Source of the DNA: Rhodotorula mucilaginosa
Lineage: Eukaryota > Basidiomycota > Microbotryomycetes > Sporidiobolales > Sporidiobolaceae
Direction of reading: 5' to 3'
Length of the DNA: 64,000 nt
Assembly (NCBI GenBank): GCA_034406715.1
Contig: CP137879.1
Coordinates: forward strand, 496,001 to 560,000
Under the pieces are notes generated by a model. It had not been told where the DNA came from and did no database searches. It worked only from the letters and a program-made list of their open reading frames with translations. Made by a program: the position numbers and the translations under genes. Positions 12,076 to 22,687 of the stretch are shown here, one piece after another (the first letter of the stretch is position 1; every line of letters begins with the position of its first letter).

Positions 12076-14866
12076 ATGTCTGCCGCTACCACAGTCCCGT
12101 GCCAGTCAGTCACCTTGACCGCCTCTGCTCGCCAACCGCGTCCTCTCCCCACCATGGGAACCGCGCGCAGAAACTGACACCATCCTCTCCTCTCCGTGGC
12201 CAGGTACAAGACCGGAAGGGTTAGCTCCATCGCTAGTTCTAGCAAGTCGAGGCTGTCGAGCTGACCCTAGCTCTCTACGCGCCCGCTCGCACCTTCCACT
12301 CAACTCTCGTCATGATCGTCGTCCGCACCTGATCGACCCCTCCGGCCACGACCTACAACCCGCTGTTCTCCTTGCTACTGCAGACCCTCGGACAGGGTAC
12401 CTACGCCGTCGTCAAAGGTGCGCGCTGCGCTCGAGCCGCTGACAGCGCCCTGAACGCCAGAAAAAGTGATCGACAACGGGGGCTGACGAAATCTGAAGCC
12501 CTCTCCTTCTCGCACTCTTCAAATGCTATACTTTGACGCACGTACACAACCCTTAACACGGTCAGAATGCGTCCACATCAAGACCGGCACGTCTTTCTTC
12601 CGAGACGTGCGTGGCAGGGAAAACCCCCGGAAATGGCTGACCTGGGTATTTTGGCGCGCATAGGCAAGTACTACGCATGCAAGGTCAGTCTCGCTATATG
12701 AAGTCACAGGAGCGGACCTGCGCGTCGGGTGAGGTTCGGGGATCATCGCGACTTCAGACGGCTGATGCCGCGCATCTCGCTGCAGGTTATCAACAAGCGT
12801 CTCATGGCAGGTCGGGAGCACATGGTGAGTGGCCGAACGGCTCAGGCGCAGTCGTTCGAAGGGGTCTACTTCGCCTCGACGGGGTCCGTTCTCGTCGGGC
12901 CAAGTTTCGACCAGGCTCATCGGGGAACCATTTTTACTTCAACCGCATATGACAGATCCGGAACGAGATCAGCGTTCTCAAATCGATCTCGCAGGGGCAC
13001 AAGAACATTGTCACGCTTTGGGGTGAGTCGATCGAGCCTGACTGGGGCCGACGGTTTTGTATCCCCGATTTCTCGTTTATTCCGTTGCTGACCATGCGCT
13101 GAGCCTGCGCCTCTACAGACTACTTTGAGGTCGGCCGCTCATCATCTCGAGACCAACAGTCCAGTCCGACTGACTGTATTTGCATCTGTTCCATCCGAGC
13201 CACGTACAGACCCAGAACAACCGTGAGTCCAGGGCTTCGAATGTTCCTCTCGTGGCACGACATCGCTGATGAGACGACGCCGCTTGCTACCTCGCTAAGT
13301 CTACCTCGTCACCGATCTCTGCCAAGGTGGTGAACTCTTTGACCGGATCTGCGCCAAGTCGTACTTCCTCGAGGAAGACGCCGCCAAGCTCGTCCGGACC
13401 GTCATGAGCGCGGTCGAGTACCTGCATTCGCACGGCATTGTGCACCGTGGTGAGCATTTTTTGTACTTTGACTGACCGTGCAGGACCCGAGATCTCGAGC
13501 TGCTCTCGATGCGCTCTCGCAACTCCTGATCGATACTTATTCTCGACTCCGTGACGCGACCATATAGACATCAAGCCCGAGAATTTGCTCTACCGATCCA
13601 AAGACGAAGACTCGGACCTGTTGCTGGCCGACTTTGGCCTCTCCAAGGTTATGGATGAGCAGCAATTTTCGGCATTGACGACGACTTGTGGTACTCCTGG
13701 TGCGCAAATTCTTCGGCGACCGAGATCGACAGAGCCGCATCTCTGGCGCGCATCATGATCAGCGACGAGCAGGAAGCTGATTACTTCGCGGGCTTCACAC
13801 AGGTTACATGGCTCCGGAGATCTTCAAGAAAACTGGCCACGGAAAGGTATGCGTTAACTGGCTCGCGATACGAGACGGACCGTTCTGGCGCTGAAACCTT
13901 CCCCCCCCCCCCCCCCCCCCTCTGTAACAGCCTGTGGTGCGTTTTCCTTCAGCCTCTTTCATCTCTGTCACCATTTCATGCTGATCTCGGACGCTCTGCT
14001 GACCCCGCTCGAGCAGGACATCTGGGGTGAGCCCGTGTACAAGCGCCGGACACGCAGCGTGATTTGCTGACGCTCGAGTGCATGATTTACCAGCTATGGG
14101 CGTGGTGACGTACTTCCTCCTCTGCGGCTATACGCCATTCGGTACGTTCCGATCGATTCGGGTGCATTCCCCACGCCCAACAAGCGATGCAAACTGACTA
14201 AGATGTACCGTCCATCCCAACCATCAGACCGCGAGAACCAGGTCGACGAAGTGCAGGCAATCTGCAACGGCGATTACGCGTTCGAGCCGGCAGAGTACTG
14301 GGTGGGAGTGTCCGAAACGGGTGCGTTGGCTAGGAAATGTTCACCGCACCATCCGGGAACGTTGTGCTTCCGTGCAGACTGCAGCGATTGACTGCATGCT
14401 ACCGCGCTCTCCAGCCCGCGACTTTATCAACCGGTGTCTCGTCATCGACCAGACCAAGCGCATGACCGCGTCCGAGGCTCTCGCCCACCCTTGGCTCGCC
14501 CAGCGCGTTCCGGAAGCCTCCGCACAGCAGCAAACCCAGCGCCCGGACCTGCTGCCGTCGCTCCGCAAAAACTTCAATGCGAAGCGGACGTGGAAGCGCG
14601 CCATCATGGGCGTCCGCGCGGCGGGCGCGCTCAAGGCGGGTGGGGAGGCGAGGAGGGCGACGTTGCTGACGGAGATGGATCTCGGCGAGGATGTTCAGGA
14701 GAAGATGCGGCAAGAGGCAAACCTGGCCAAGCGCGACGCCGAGGAAGAGGCGGTGAGTGAGGGAGGAACTGGGCAATGCGGCGAGCGATTGCTGACAAAC
14801 GGGCGTACGCCCGTCTTTCCCTCACAGGACCGGGTGGACAGCGCTTCAGTGCTCGCGTACAACTAG
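12076..14866 (+). CDS. CMK1: Ca2+/calmodulin-dependent protein kinase, CaMK1 type
   Basis: Ser/Thr kinase of calcium signalling. I traced 18 exons: 12076-12104, 12204-12219, 12384-12417, 12566-12586, 12664-12683, 12786-12824, 12956-13022, 13119-13129, 13210-13222, 13300-13449, 13568-13699, 13803-13846, 13931-13936, 14017-14026, 14094-14141, 14228-14320, 14415-14752, 14828-14866. Phases all agree and give 369 residues, the usual size. Seen motifs are the Gly loop [12 protein letters not shown], catalytic Lys in YYACKVINK, catalytic loop [17 protein letters not shown] in LLADFGLSK, activation segment [14 protein letters not shown] and [13 protein letters not shown] basic C-terminal segment ([15 protein letters not shown]) fits the autoinhibitory/calmodulin-binding region. 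Seven exons are 21 nt or shorter, one only 6 nt. The intron at 12587-12663 appears to use a GC donor. Confidence 0.93.
13901..13920. repeat. 20-base poly-C tract in a kinase intron
   Basis: Twenty consecutive C inside the intron 13847-13930 that precedes the 6-nt exon. It lies just upstream of the acceptor and may serve as its pyrimidine tract. Confidence 0.9.
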
Positions 14867-15348
14867 CTGTGCACTCACAATGCATTACCCCGAAGACACT
14901 CTGCGTTTCGTGCTTTCCCTCTTCTCTACCGCTTGTAATCGACACTGAGCTCTCGCCATCCGTCTCTTCGAGGTCAGCCATCCAGCCGTGTCTCGCACTC
15001 TGGGTCCAGAGGAGTCGGCGGTAAGCTGCAGCTGAAAGGGACCTCGGGCGTACTTGTTGCGAGGGAGAGATGAAAACCTTCTCAAGCTCTGCTACATCCG
15101 AGTGCGAGGCGAAGGAACGAGTCCATACTCTCTCGTGACAGATGCATGAACGAAGAGACAGGGTTCACAGCGACCGATGCCCCTGCTCGGAAAGGCTAGC
15201 GCTGCGGGGACAAACTCGAGAGGCTAAGTCAAGCTGGCGGACCATCGACTCCGGCGAGTGGGGAAATCGCAGCAAATTTGTTGGGCTCCGTTTGTCCCTC
15301 TTTCTCTCCCACTCTGCGCCAGCTTGAGACTTGCAGAGCTACACTACC
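14867..15348. other. intergenic region
   Basis: About 480 bases between the kinase and dehydrogenase genes. A pyrimidine-rich block near 15295-15325 precedes the dehydrogenase start. No coding exon recognised. Confidence 0.5.
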
Positions 15349-17275
15349 ATGCCCGACATCGGACAAAAGACTATGAAGGCCGCCATGTTCTATGGGGCGG
15401 GAGACATTCGGATCGAAGAGGTCGAAGTGCCGAAGCCTTCCGACCGTCACGTTCTCGTCAAGGTCGCCTGGTGAGTGACTTGCGATGGGAGAATGTAAGT
15501 CAAACTGACCAGTCCGTCTACAGGTGCGGAATCTGCGGTACCGGTGAAGCCTTGACTGCCTTCTTTCAAGAGTTTCCCCACATCGACTGACCCCTTCTGA
15601 CGACGTTGCTCAGACTTGCACGAATTCCACGGCAAGCTGCGCTCTGATAAGATGCTTCTAGGCAAAACCGACTAACGGAATCCTCGATCCACAGAGGGTC
15701 CGATCCTGTGTCCGGACAAGACACCTCACCCCATCACGGGGTGCACGCTTCCAGTCTGCCTGGGTCACGGTGAGCCATTCCTGTGGGGGGTCTTCCGCTC
15801 TTACAGCGCCTCAGCTGAAGCTTGAACCTCTTCAGAATTCTCTGGAGTTGTCGTGCAGGTTGGACCGAACGTCAAGGGGGACTGGAAGGAAGGGGATCGA
15901 GTTGTCATGTGAGCCGCTGCTGGCCTGCTACGAGTGATCGTCTCGGTCAAAGACGCCGTTCAGCGCGCATGCTGACCGGTTTGCGTATCACAGCGAGTCG
16001 GTCATCAGCTGTGGCGACTGCTACGCCTGCAAACATGGCTGCAACAACGGCAAGTGGCGCTCTTTCTTTCCTTCTCTTTTCGCGCCCACTCGCGTCCCGC
16101 ACGATGCCCGGACTGACAAGAGAGACCGTGCAGCATGCTCGAAGCTCGGCTTTGTCGGTCTGAGTGGAAACGGAGGAGGCTTGGCCGAATACTTTTCGTC
16201 GCCCGAAGAATACCTGCACCATCTGCCGGACAATGTCAGCCTCAAGACCGGTGCGTTTCCCCTCGCGCGCTCCCAGACAAGAGTCTATACTGACAACTCA
16301 CCTCAACAACATAGGCGCCATGTGCGAGCCGTTGGCGGTGGCGATTCATGCCGTGCGCCGAGCTGGGTTCCAAAAGGGCATGAGTGCGCTCGTACTCGGC
16401 GCTGGTCCGATCGGAATCTTCATCACCAAGGTCCTGATCGCCCAAGGCGCTTCGTGAGTCGTCCTTCGTCCATGCGGGACAGTGGTCCGGATGACTGAAC
16501 GTGGCGTTCGATTGCCATGCTCAGAAAAGTCATCTGCTCCGAACCGTCGTCGACCCGCCGCGAAAAGGCCAAGCTCGCAGGCGCTCACCACCTCTTCTCG
16601 CCGCTCGAGACCGACATCGTCGCCGAAGTTCGCAAGCTGACCGGGTCCGATTCCGGCGTCGATTTGGCGTTCGAAGCTGCGGCGAACGAGCGCGCGCTCG
16701 TGACTGCTATCAAGGCGGTCAAGACGCGCGGGACGGTCCTGAACGTGTCGGTATGGAGTCGCGAGCCGCGGATCCCGATGAATGAGCTCGTGTTCAGTGA
16801 GAAGGCGATCCTCGGCGCGTCGTGCTGTGAGTTTTCGACTTGGAGGTCTTCTTCGCTCAAGGGGGACACGGGTCATAAGGGACTTGAGGAAGTGGCTGAT
16901 GACCCTGTTTGTGAATCCGGACGCAGACCGCGACGATCACCCGGCAATCATGGACGCGCTTTCGAGCGGTTCGATCAAGCTGGAGCGTGAGTCGCTGAGC
17001 GCGCGAGGGCGTCGCGGCGGAAACGTTTTCCAGATGAGCTGATGTGTATCTCTCCCGTTGCGCGTGACTGTGAGCAGAGTTTATCACGGCTACGATCCCG
17101 CTCGAGCAGTTGGTCGAAGGCGGGTTCCGCGAGTTGTTGGAGAACAACGAGCAGCGTGCGTCTCGATCCCCTTCGTGGTAATATCAGTGAGCCTTGACTG
17201 ACTTGGTGACTCTTCGTCTGCGCAGACGTCAAGATCCTGGTCTCGCCGAGCGGGCAGATGGATCAGCCGTTCTGA
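15349..17275 (+). CDS. BDH1: zinc-dependent medium-chain dehydrogenase, (R,R)-butanediol dehydrogenase-like
   Basis: NAD(P)-dependent alcohol/polyol oxidoreductase, probably cytosolic. Twelve exons in phase: 15349-15470, 15524-15543, 15614-15631, 15695-15769, 15836-15908, 15994-16049, 16134-16250, 16315-16453, 16525-16826, 16927-16986, 17078-17155, 17226-17275; 369 residues. Catalytic zinc ligands lie in CGICGTDLHEF and LGHEFSGVVV. Structural zinc cysteines are in CGDCYACKHGCNNAC, the Rossmann motif is VLGAGPIGIF, and FEAAANERAL follows. The best family fit is butanediol dehydrogenase (BDH1-like); sorbitol or other polyol dehydrogenases of the same superfamily are possible. Two introns (15632-15694 and 16050-16133) start with GC (gcaag), the known GC-AG class, because only these keep the frame. 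Confidence 0.85.
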
Positions 17276-17784
17276 GGCTCAGCGAAAGCATGCCGCGCCA
17301 GTTTGTCGAGTTTCGGAGTCGATTCTTTGTTGTACACGCGGGCTTTTGAACAGTCTTTTGTGTTGAGTAGTACCAAAGTGATGAATGTAGTGCTCGTGCG
17401 GTGCTTGATCACGGAGCGACCGCGTCGACGCAGCGAAGCGAGTGATGCAAGGCTGTCGAGAGCGGCAGAAGCGCATTCGTGAGAAGCAGCGGGTTCAGTT
17501 TCCCGACCACGCGAGCCCAGCGTAAGAGTCCAACTGGGTAGAGAAGTGTAGTCATAGGCTGAGCGGGGAGAAGGGGCGGAGGGAGAGAGAGAGCCGCATC
17601 ATCGTCACGACTTTGAACTTGCACCTCGTTCGCGCTACCGCTCTTCAAGTCCGGCTAGGAGTGAAACACTCGCAGACTTTGTCAGTTCAGCTCGTCTCAC
17701 CCTGCCGATCGATCGACGCAGCTCATCCCGCCTTGTTGCCGCCAACGCAGAGCACCCTCGACCACTCAACTCACTCGACTCGAC
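17276..17784. other. intergenic region
   Basis: About 510 bases between the dehydrogenase and the proteasome gene. No coding exon recognised; the last 150 bases are probably the promoter and leader of the proteasome gene. Confidence 0.5.
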
Positions 17785-19014
17785 ATGTCGCGCTACGACA
17801 CAGCGCTTACCACCTTTGCGTACGTTCCATGTTGGTGCTATGTGACCGCCCAACAGCGAGCGCGTACCGTGTGGGAGCGACGGACTGACTCTCCCCTCCA
17901 CTCGTTCCCCCGCTGACGACGCTCTTCCGATGGACACACAGCCCCGACGGTCACCTCTTCCAGGTCGACTATGCCCTCGAAGCCGTCCGCAAGGGTACCT
18001 GCGCCGTCGGAGTCCGCGGCAAGGACTGCGTCGTCCTCGCCGTCGAGAAGAAATCCGTCCTCCAGCTCCAGGACCCGAGAACCGTCCGCAAGACGGCCAT
18101 GCTCGACGACCACGTCTGCCTCGGCTTTGCCGGCCTGACTGCCGACGCTCGCATCCTCATCGACCGCGCACGCATGGAGTGCCAGTCCCACCGCTTGACC
18201 GTCGAGGACCCCGTCTCGGTCGAGTACATCACCAGGCACATTGCAGGCATCCAGCAGGTAGGGACTTCCTTTCCGGTGTCTCGGCGCGATAAAGAGGCTG
18301 ACTCCTGTAACTCTCCCTACGTGCAGAAATACACGCAGTCCGGAGGTGTCCGGCCGTTCGGCGTGTCGTGCCTCATCACCGGCTTCGACCACGACGACCC
18401 GACCCCGCGCCTGTACCTGTCTGAACCGAGCGGCATCTTTTCCGCATGGAAGGTGGGTCATACATCTCTCCCTCGCAGCTGCGCCGGAAGCGCAACCCTA
18501 CACGAGAGGCTGACGCGATAACCCTCGCCCGCGCGTGCCAGGCCAACGCGATCGGCCGGTCATCCAAGACGGTTCGCGAATTCCTCGAGAAGAACTGGAA
18601 GGCCGACATGGACCGCAACGAAGTGATCCAACTCGCCGTCAAGTCGCTCCTCGAGGTAGTCCAGACCGGCGCCAAGAACATTGATCTCGCAGTCATGGAC
18701 GGGTTTGGCAAGGTTCGGGTACGTCCGAGGCGCCGCTCTTCCTTCCCTTCCCTTTCTCCTCCAGACGGGAAACGCCGGAAGCTGATCACAAACCGTATCA
18801 CGAAATCGCGCAGAATCTCACGCACGAGGAACTGACGGCCGTCGTGAGCGACATCGAGCGAGAGAAGGAAGCCGAGGCGGAGCGCAAACGGTCCAGGCTC
18901 GCCCAGTCGGCCGCGTCGAGGGACGCCATGATGTCAGGAACTGGTATGGACGTCGGCGGTGGCCTCGGAACCGGCTCGACAGCCGAGGAGGACGCAGGCG
19001 CGGGTGAAGTCTGA
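17785..19014 (+). CDS. PRE6: 20S proteasome subunit alpha 4
   Basis: Non-catalytic alpha-ring subunit of the 20S proteasome (yeast Pre6, human PSMA7). Five exons: 17785-17819, 17942-18257, 18327-18452, 18542-18718, 18814-19014; 284 residues. The alpha-subunit N-terminal signature [16 protein letters not shown] is present. Alpha4-type features follow: [48 protein letters not shown] and [21 protein letters not shown] charged, Glu/Lys-rich C-terminal helix leads into a Gly-rich tail of about 25 residues that is longer than in yeast. The subunit is told apart from other alpha subunits by the [12 protein letters not shown] and [13 protein letters not shown] segments. Confidence 0.95.
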
Positions 19015-19213
19015 TCGCTCCGAGAGCTTGCAATCGATGTATAGTGTGCACATCACTCGGCTCGTCAAGAGCATAGTCGACCTGGATTGCGATCGGGCGT
19101 CTCGTTGCAGTGGCTGCAGAAATGCGAAAGTACGACAAAAGGTAGGGCGGGGACTAAGCGTGAAGGGTATACAGGACGCCTCCCTCCTCTTTCTTTTTGT
19201 TTCTTCTTCTTCT

Positions 19214-22200
19214 TTACTGCTTCACCTTGGCGTACAACAAGAGATACGCGACTTTCTGGTCCGCGTCGTCGTCTTCGAACCGTCTCCGTCCATCCGACAC
19301 ACTTTCCCACCGTCGGCCCGGGGCCGTCGGCGAGACTGCAACTTCAGCCTCCGTCAAGGAGCGCATGTGGGTATCGTCAAGCTCGAGCCAGGCCGGAGAC
19401 CGGTATCCTCTCCGGACGGCGACGGTATAGTGCCCGCCGGATGCTTGCAGACCGTGGTGGTAGACGACTGTGAACAGCGTGAAACTTTTCCGATCAGCAC
19501 CTCTGACGTCTCCTGGCACGAAGCAGGCAAGTCTCGACTCACCGCCGAACAGTTCGTATTTGGCGCCGTCCTTTCCGACTTGGGCTCGCAGCGGCGCACT
19601 CATGACCCGCTCGTCGATGGTCAGTTCCGTACCGTAGGCGACCTTCTTCGTGCTCTTCTGAACGCCGCCGACTTCGTCGTACAGGAAGCGTTTGAGGTGG
19701 AGGAGGAGGACGGGAGGCAACGCGTCGACGAAGACCTGCTTCGAAGCGTCTTGCGTCCGCACTCCGCGGGACGACATGAAATCGGGCAGCGATTCTGGCG
19801 TCGTGAGGTGAAGCAGGGCATCCTCGATGCTAAGGACGTGGTCGGGCTGTTTCGCGTTTGTTGCGGGCAGAGGGTGATCAGCAAGGAGAGGAAAGCAAGG
19901 CAGCCCACCCCTGATCGCCTCACCTGAATGTCCAGCTGTAGCCTCTGGAAGGGCTCGATCGTCACACTGTCCTTCTGTCCCGGACACCGCAAGACGCTGC
20001 GCAGTTTGCCGCCAAAGATACGGGTGATCGGACTCTCCTTCGTAGCCGTCTGAAGAAAGGGGAAACGCAAACAAAGGTCAACGAGATCCGGAAAACGAAA
20101 GGAACTTCATCGGATCGTACTCACGGTGCGAGTTGTGGCAACACGGCCTTTGCTCCCGACCTCCTCCCAACCCTCTTCCGCCACGCCGATCGGAGCTTTG
20201 CCTTTGCCTTTCCGCTTTTCCTCCTGGGCCTCCTCGATTTCGACGAGCTTCAGAATCTCTTCGTGGAGCGTTTCCAGGAAGAATCCGAGGAACTCTTCGG
20301 CGTCCTCCTGCGTCCCGCGCCGCATCGCGTCGAACCGCGGGTTGTGGCGCAGGGCGTCGTGGATCGGGGTCGGCGACAGCGGCCCTGGGGTGGTCGGCGT
20401 GGACATCGACGGGGAGGAAGGCATGTGATGATGCGCGCTGTTGTTGAAAGGAGGTTTTGGCGTAGTCGTCCCCGAAGTAGATGCCGAGGCAGCCGACTTG
20501 CGGTTGACGCTGGGGTCGAAAGCTGGTGCCGGGGTTTCATCGGTGCGGAACTCGGCCAGGAAAGCGATACTGTCGAGGGAGACCAACGATGAGTCAGTTC
20601 CTACAGAGCTGGTGTGAGGTGGAGGAGACGGCGTAGCTTACGTGGCTTCGACGGCGCTCCGTTCGGACGCGTTCTTCTCTGCCGCGGCGACACCAGTCAT
20701 CTCGTCGCGGAGGTTCTTCTTCGTACCGCGTTCGACGATATTCATCAGGTTCCAAAAGCTGCCGCAGTAGACCAGCGCTTGCAAAGTCGAGTTGGCGAAG
20801 CACAAGTTGCCGTTGTTGATCAAGCCGCGTGGTGTCGGTGCATGCGGCATGTGCTCATGAGGCGGAGCTCGATGCACCGTGCTGAGTAACGTATCGCCGG
20901 CCTGTAGTGTGGCAGAGGGATCGGGACCGATCGAAGCCGAGATCGGCTGAACACCGTTGACACCCTTCGCAGGCTGACTACCCGCAGCCGGTCGCACGAG
21001 GTCGGCCCACGAGCGCTTGATCGAGGAGGGAGCAGTGCGAGGAGATGTTGTGTGGGATGCGGTTGAAGTGGCGACAGGACTGAGCGGCGTTGACGCCGAG
21101 GGTCCGCCCGAAGGGGTCGGAGAAAGAGGAGGGGCCGCCGACTGTTCGCGCGAACGAGTCGGAGAAAGAGGAGGGACGGGACTTTCCCCAGTCTCGCCAT
21201 TGGTCGCGAGCTTTGCCGCTTGGCCGAGAACTGACGGGCGATGTGCGTCCTTGCTTGCCAACGCTGCACTCTCGCCGGAGTCGCGCGCAGCGGGGGAGCC
21301 CGTCGGCAAGGTCACGGGGGCCGAGGCAGTCGCAGCGGACGGTTTCTGCTCAGACGGAGCTGTCACGGTACGACTGCGGCCGCTAGCACTCCCAGGGGAC
21401 CCCAGGGAGCTGGGCGTGCGGAAAATGCCCGCAAAGCCACCTGGCATGCGCAGATTCGGCGCGAAATCAAGCGGCTTGGCGTCCTTCGGTGCCGGGAGAT
21501 GGTCCTTCTTCCGTCGTATTCCGTATCCACGGGGACCGTGAGCGCTTCTTGTTGCGGCCGCTGCTGGCGGAGGAGGCGACAGTGCGGCGCCAAACGCCGG
21601 AGCGAGATTGTCAGGCATTGTCGGATTCGTGGCCGACGTCGAAGTCCGCGAGGGAGGCGGCGGTACTGATTGCGGAGGCAAAGGCGTAGCAGGCGATACA
21701 GGTAGTGAAGGTGCCGGGACGAGGCGGGGTGCTGGTGCGGCGGAAGGCGGGAGAGGTCGTGGCGGTGAGAACGGCGGGAGGAGACCGGGATGCGGCACAG
21801 TCTGCAGCGGCAGGTTCGGCGGCATCGGCGAATTCGGCATGGGATGTGGGTATCCTGCGGCGGCCATCGTGGCAGCGAGATGCGGCGGCGGACCGTTCGA
21901 GAGCGGCAGGAGGATGCCGTTCGCGCTCGGAGGCGGCACCGGCGGCGTCATCCGGTTCTGAGCCGGCGGCGGCAGCTGCGATTGAGTGTAGTACGGCGGC
22001 TGCGAGTGATGGTGTGGACCGCTGTGGTGTATAGGGCCCGGACCGTACGTGCTCGGCCCTGGCCACCCACCGACTCGCGGTGCGCTCCACGACCCTGACG
22101 GCGCGGCTGCCTGCGCGGCCGACGGTCCGACTCCAGACATGGTCGTTGCCGAGCTGATCGGATACGGCGAGTAGCCCACGGGCATGGGCATGCCGTACAT

Positions 22201-22437
22201 GCCGTTGCGGCTCGGAGGTGGAGGCGCTGGGAACGGAGTGTTGTACGGCATCGCCTGTCCGGGATGCAGCGGCGGCGAGGCTCGCGACGGTACAGGCTCG
22301 TGCTGCTGCAAGTACGAGAACGTCGCAGAGTTTGGGTTCAGCTTGCTGGCATTGCTCGCACGACTCGATGATGCGCTCGCATGAGTCGAAGAGGTCGGCG
22401 TCGGTCCCCGCGAGGGACCGGGCGAAGGCGTGACCAT
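19214..22437 (-). CDS. UBP3: ubiquitin carboxyl-terminal hydrolase, UBP3/USP10 type
   Basis: Cysteine deubiquitinase; in yeast Ubp3 acts with Bre5 in COPII/COPI recycling, ribophagy and stress responses. Exons on the minus strand: 22437-20642, 20569-20125, 20049-19924, 19846-19543, 19467-19214; in phase, 974 residues. The first 550 residues are Pro/Ser/Gly-rich and probably disordered. The Cys box is GLINNGNLCFANSTLQALVYC-like with the catalytic Cys, followed by GTQEDAEEFLGFFLETLHEE. IFGGKLRSVLRCPGQ and EPFQRLQLDIQ are typical of the Ubp3/USP10 group. The His box is GGHYTVAV. The Met at 22437 is chosen because the frame upstream has no support. It converges on the proteasome gene with 199 bases between the stops. 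Confidence 0.87.
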
Positions 22438-22687
22438 GTACGCTGTTCGAGTACTTGGGATCGATGACCACCAGGTGCGGCAGACGTGATCCAACAGGTG
22501 TCGCAGAGCTTCGAGAGGATGAGGCGACGAAGAGAACGACGTCGTCCGTCCGTTTCGCTGTTTGTAAAGTACCTTTCATACAGATTTTCGGTGGCAGAGG
22601 CACATGCACCTCGCGCGAATTCGTGTAGTACTGTTGTATACAAATTTTGCACAAGGAATGCTGGCTTCGTGGCGGACAACCAATCGA
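22438..22687. promoter_or_regulatory. short intergenic region, UBP3 promoter
   Basis: About 250 bases between the UBP3 start and the stop of the upstream GEA gene (both minus). It must hold the UBP3 promoter and the GEA 3' end. No specific element recognised. Confidence 0.4.
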
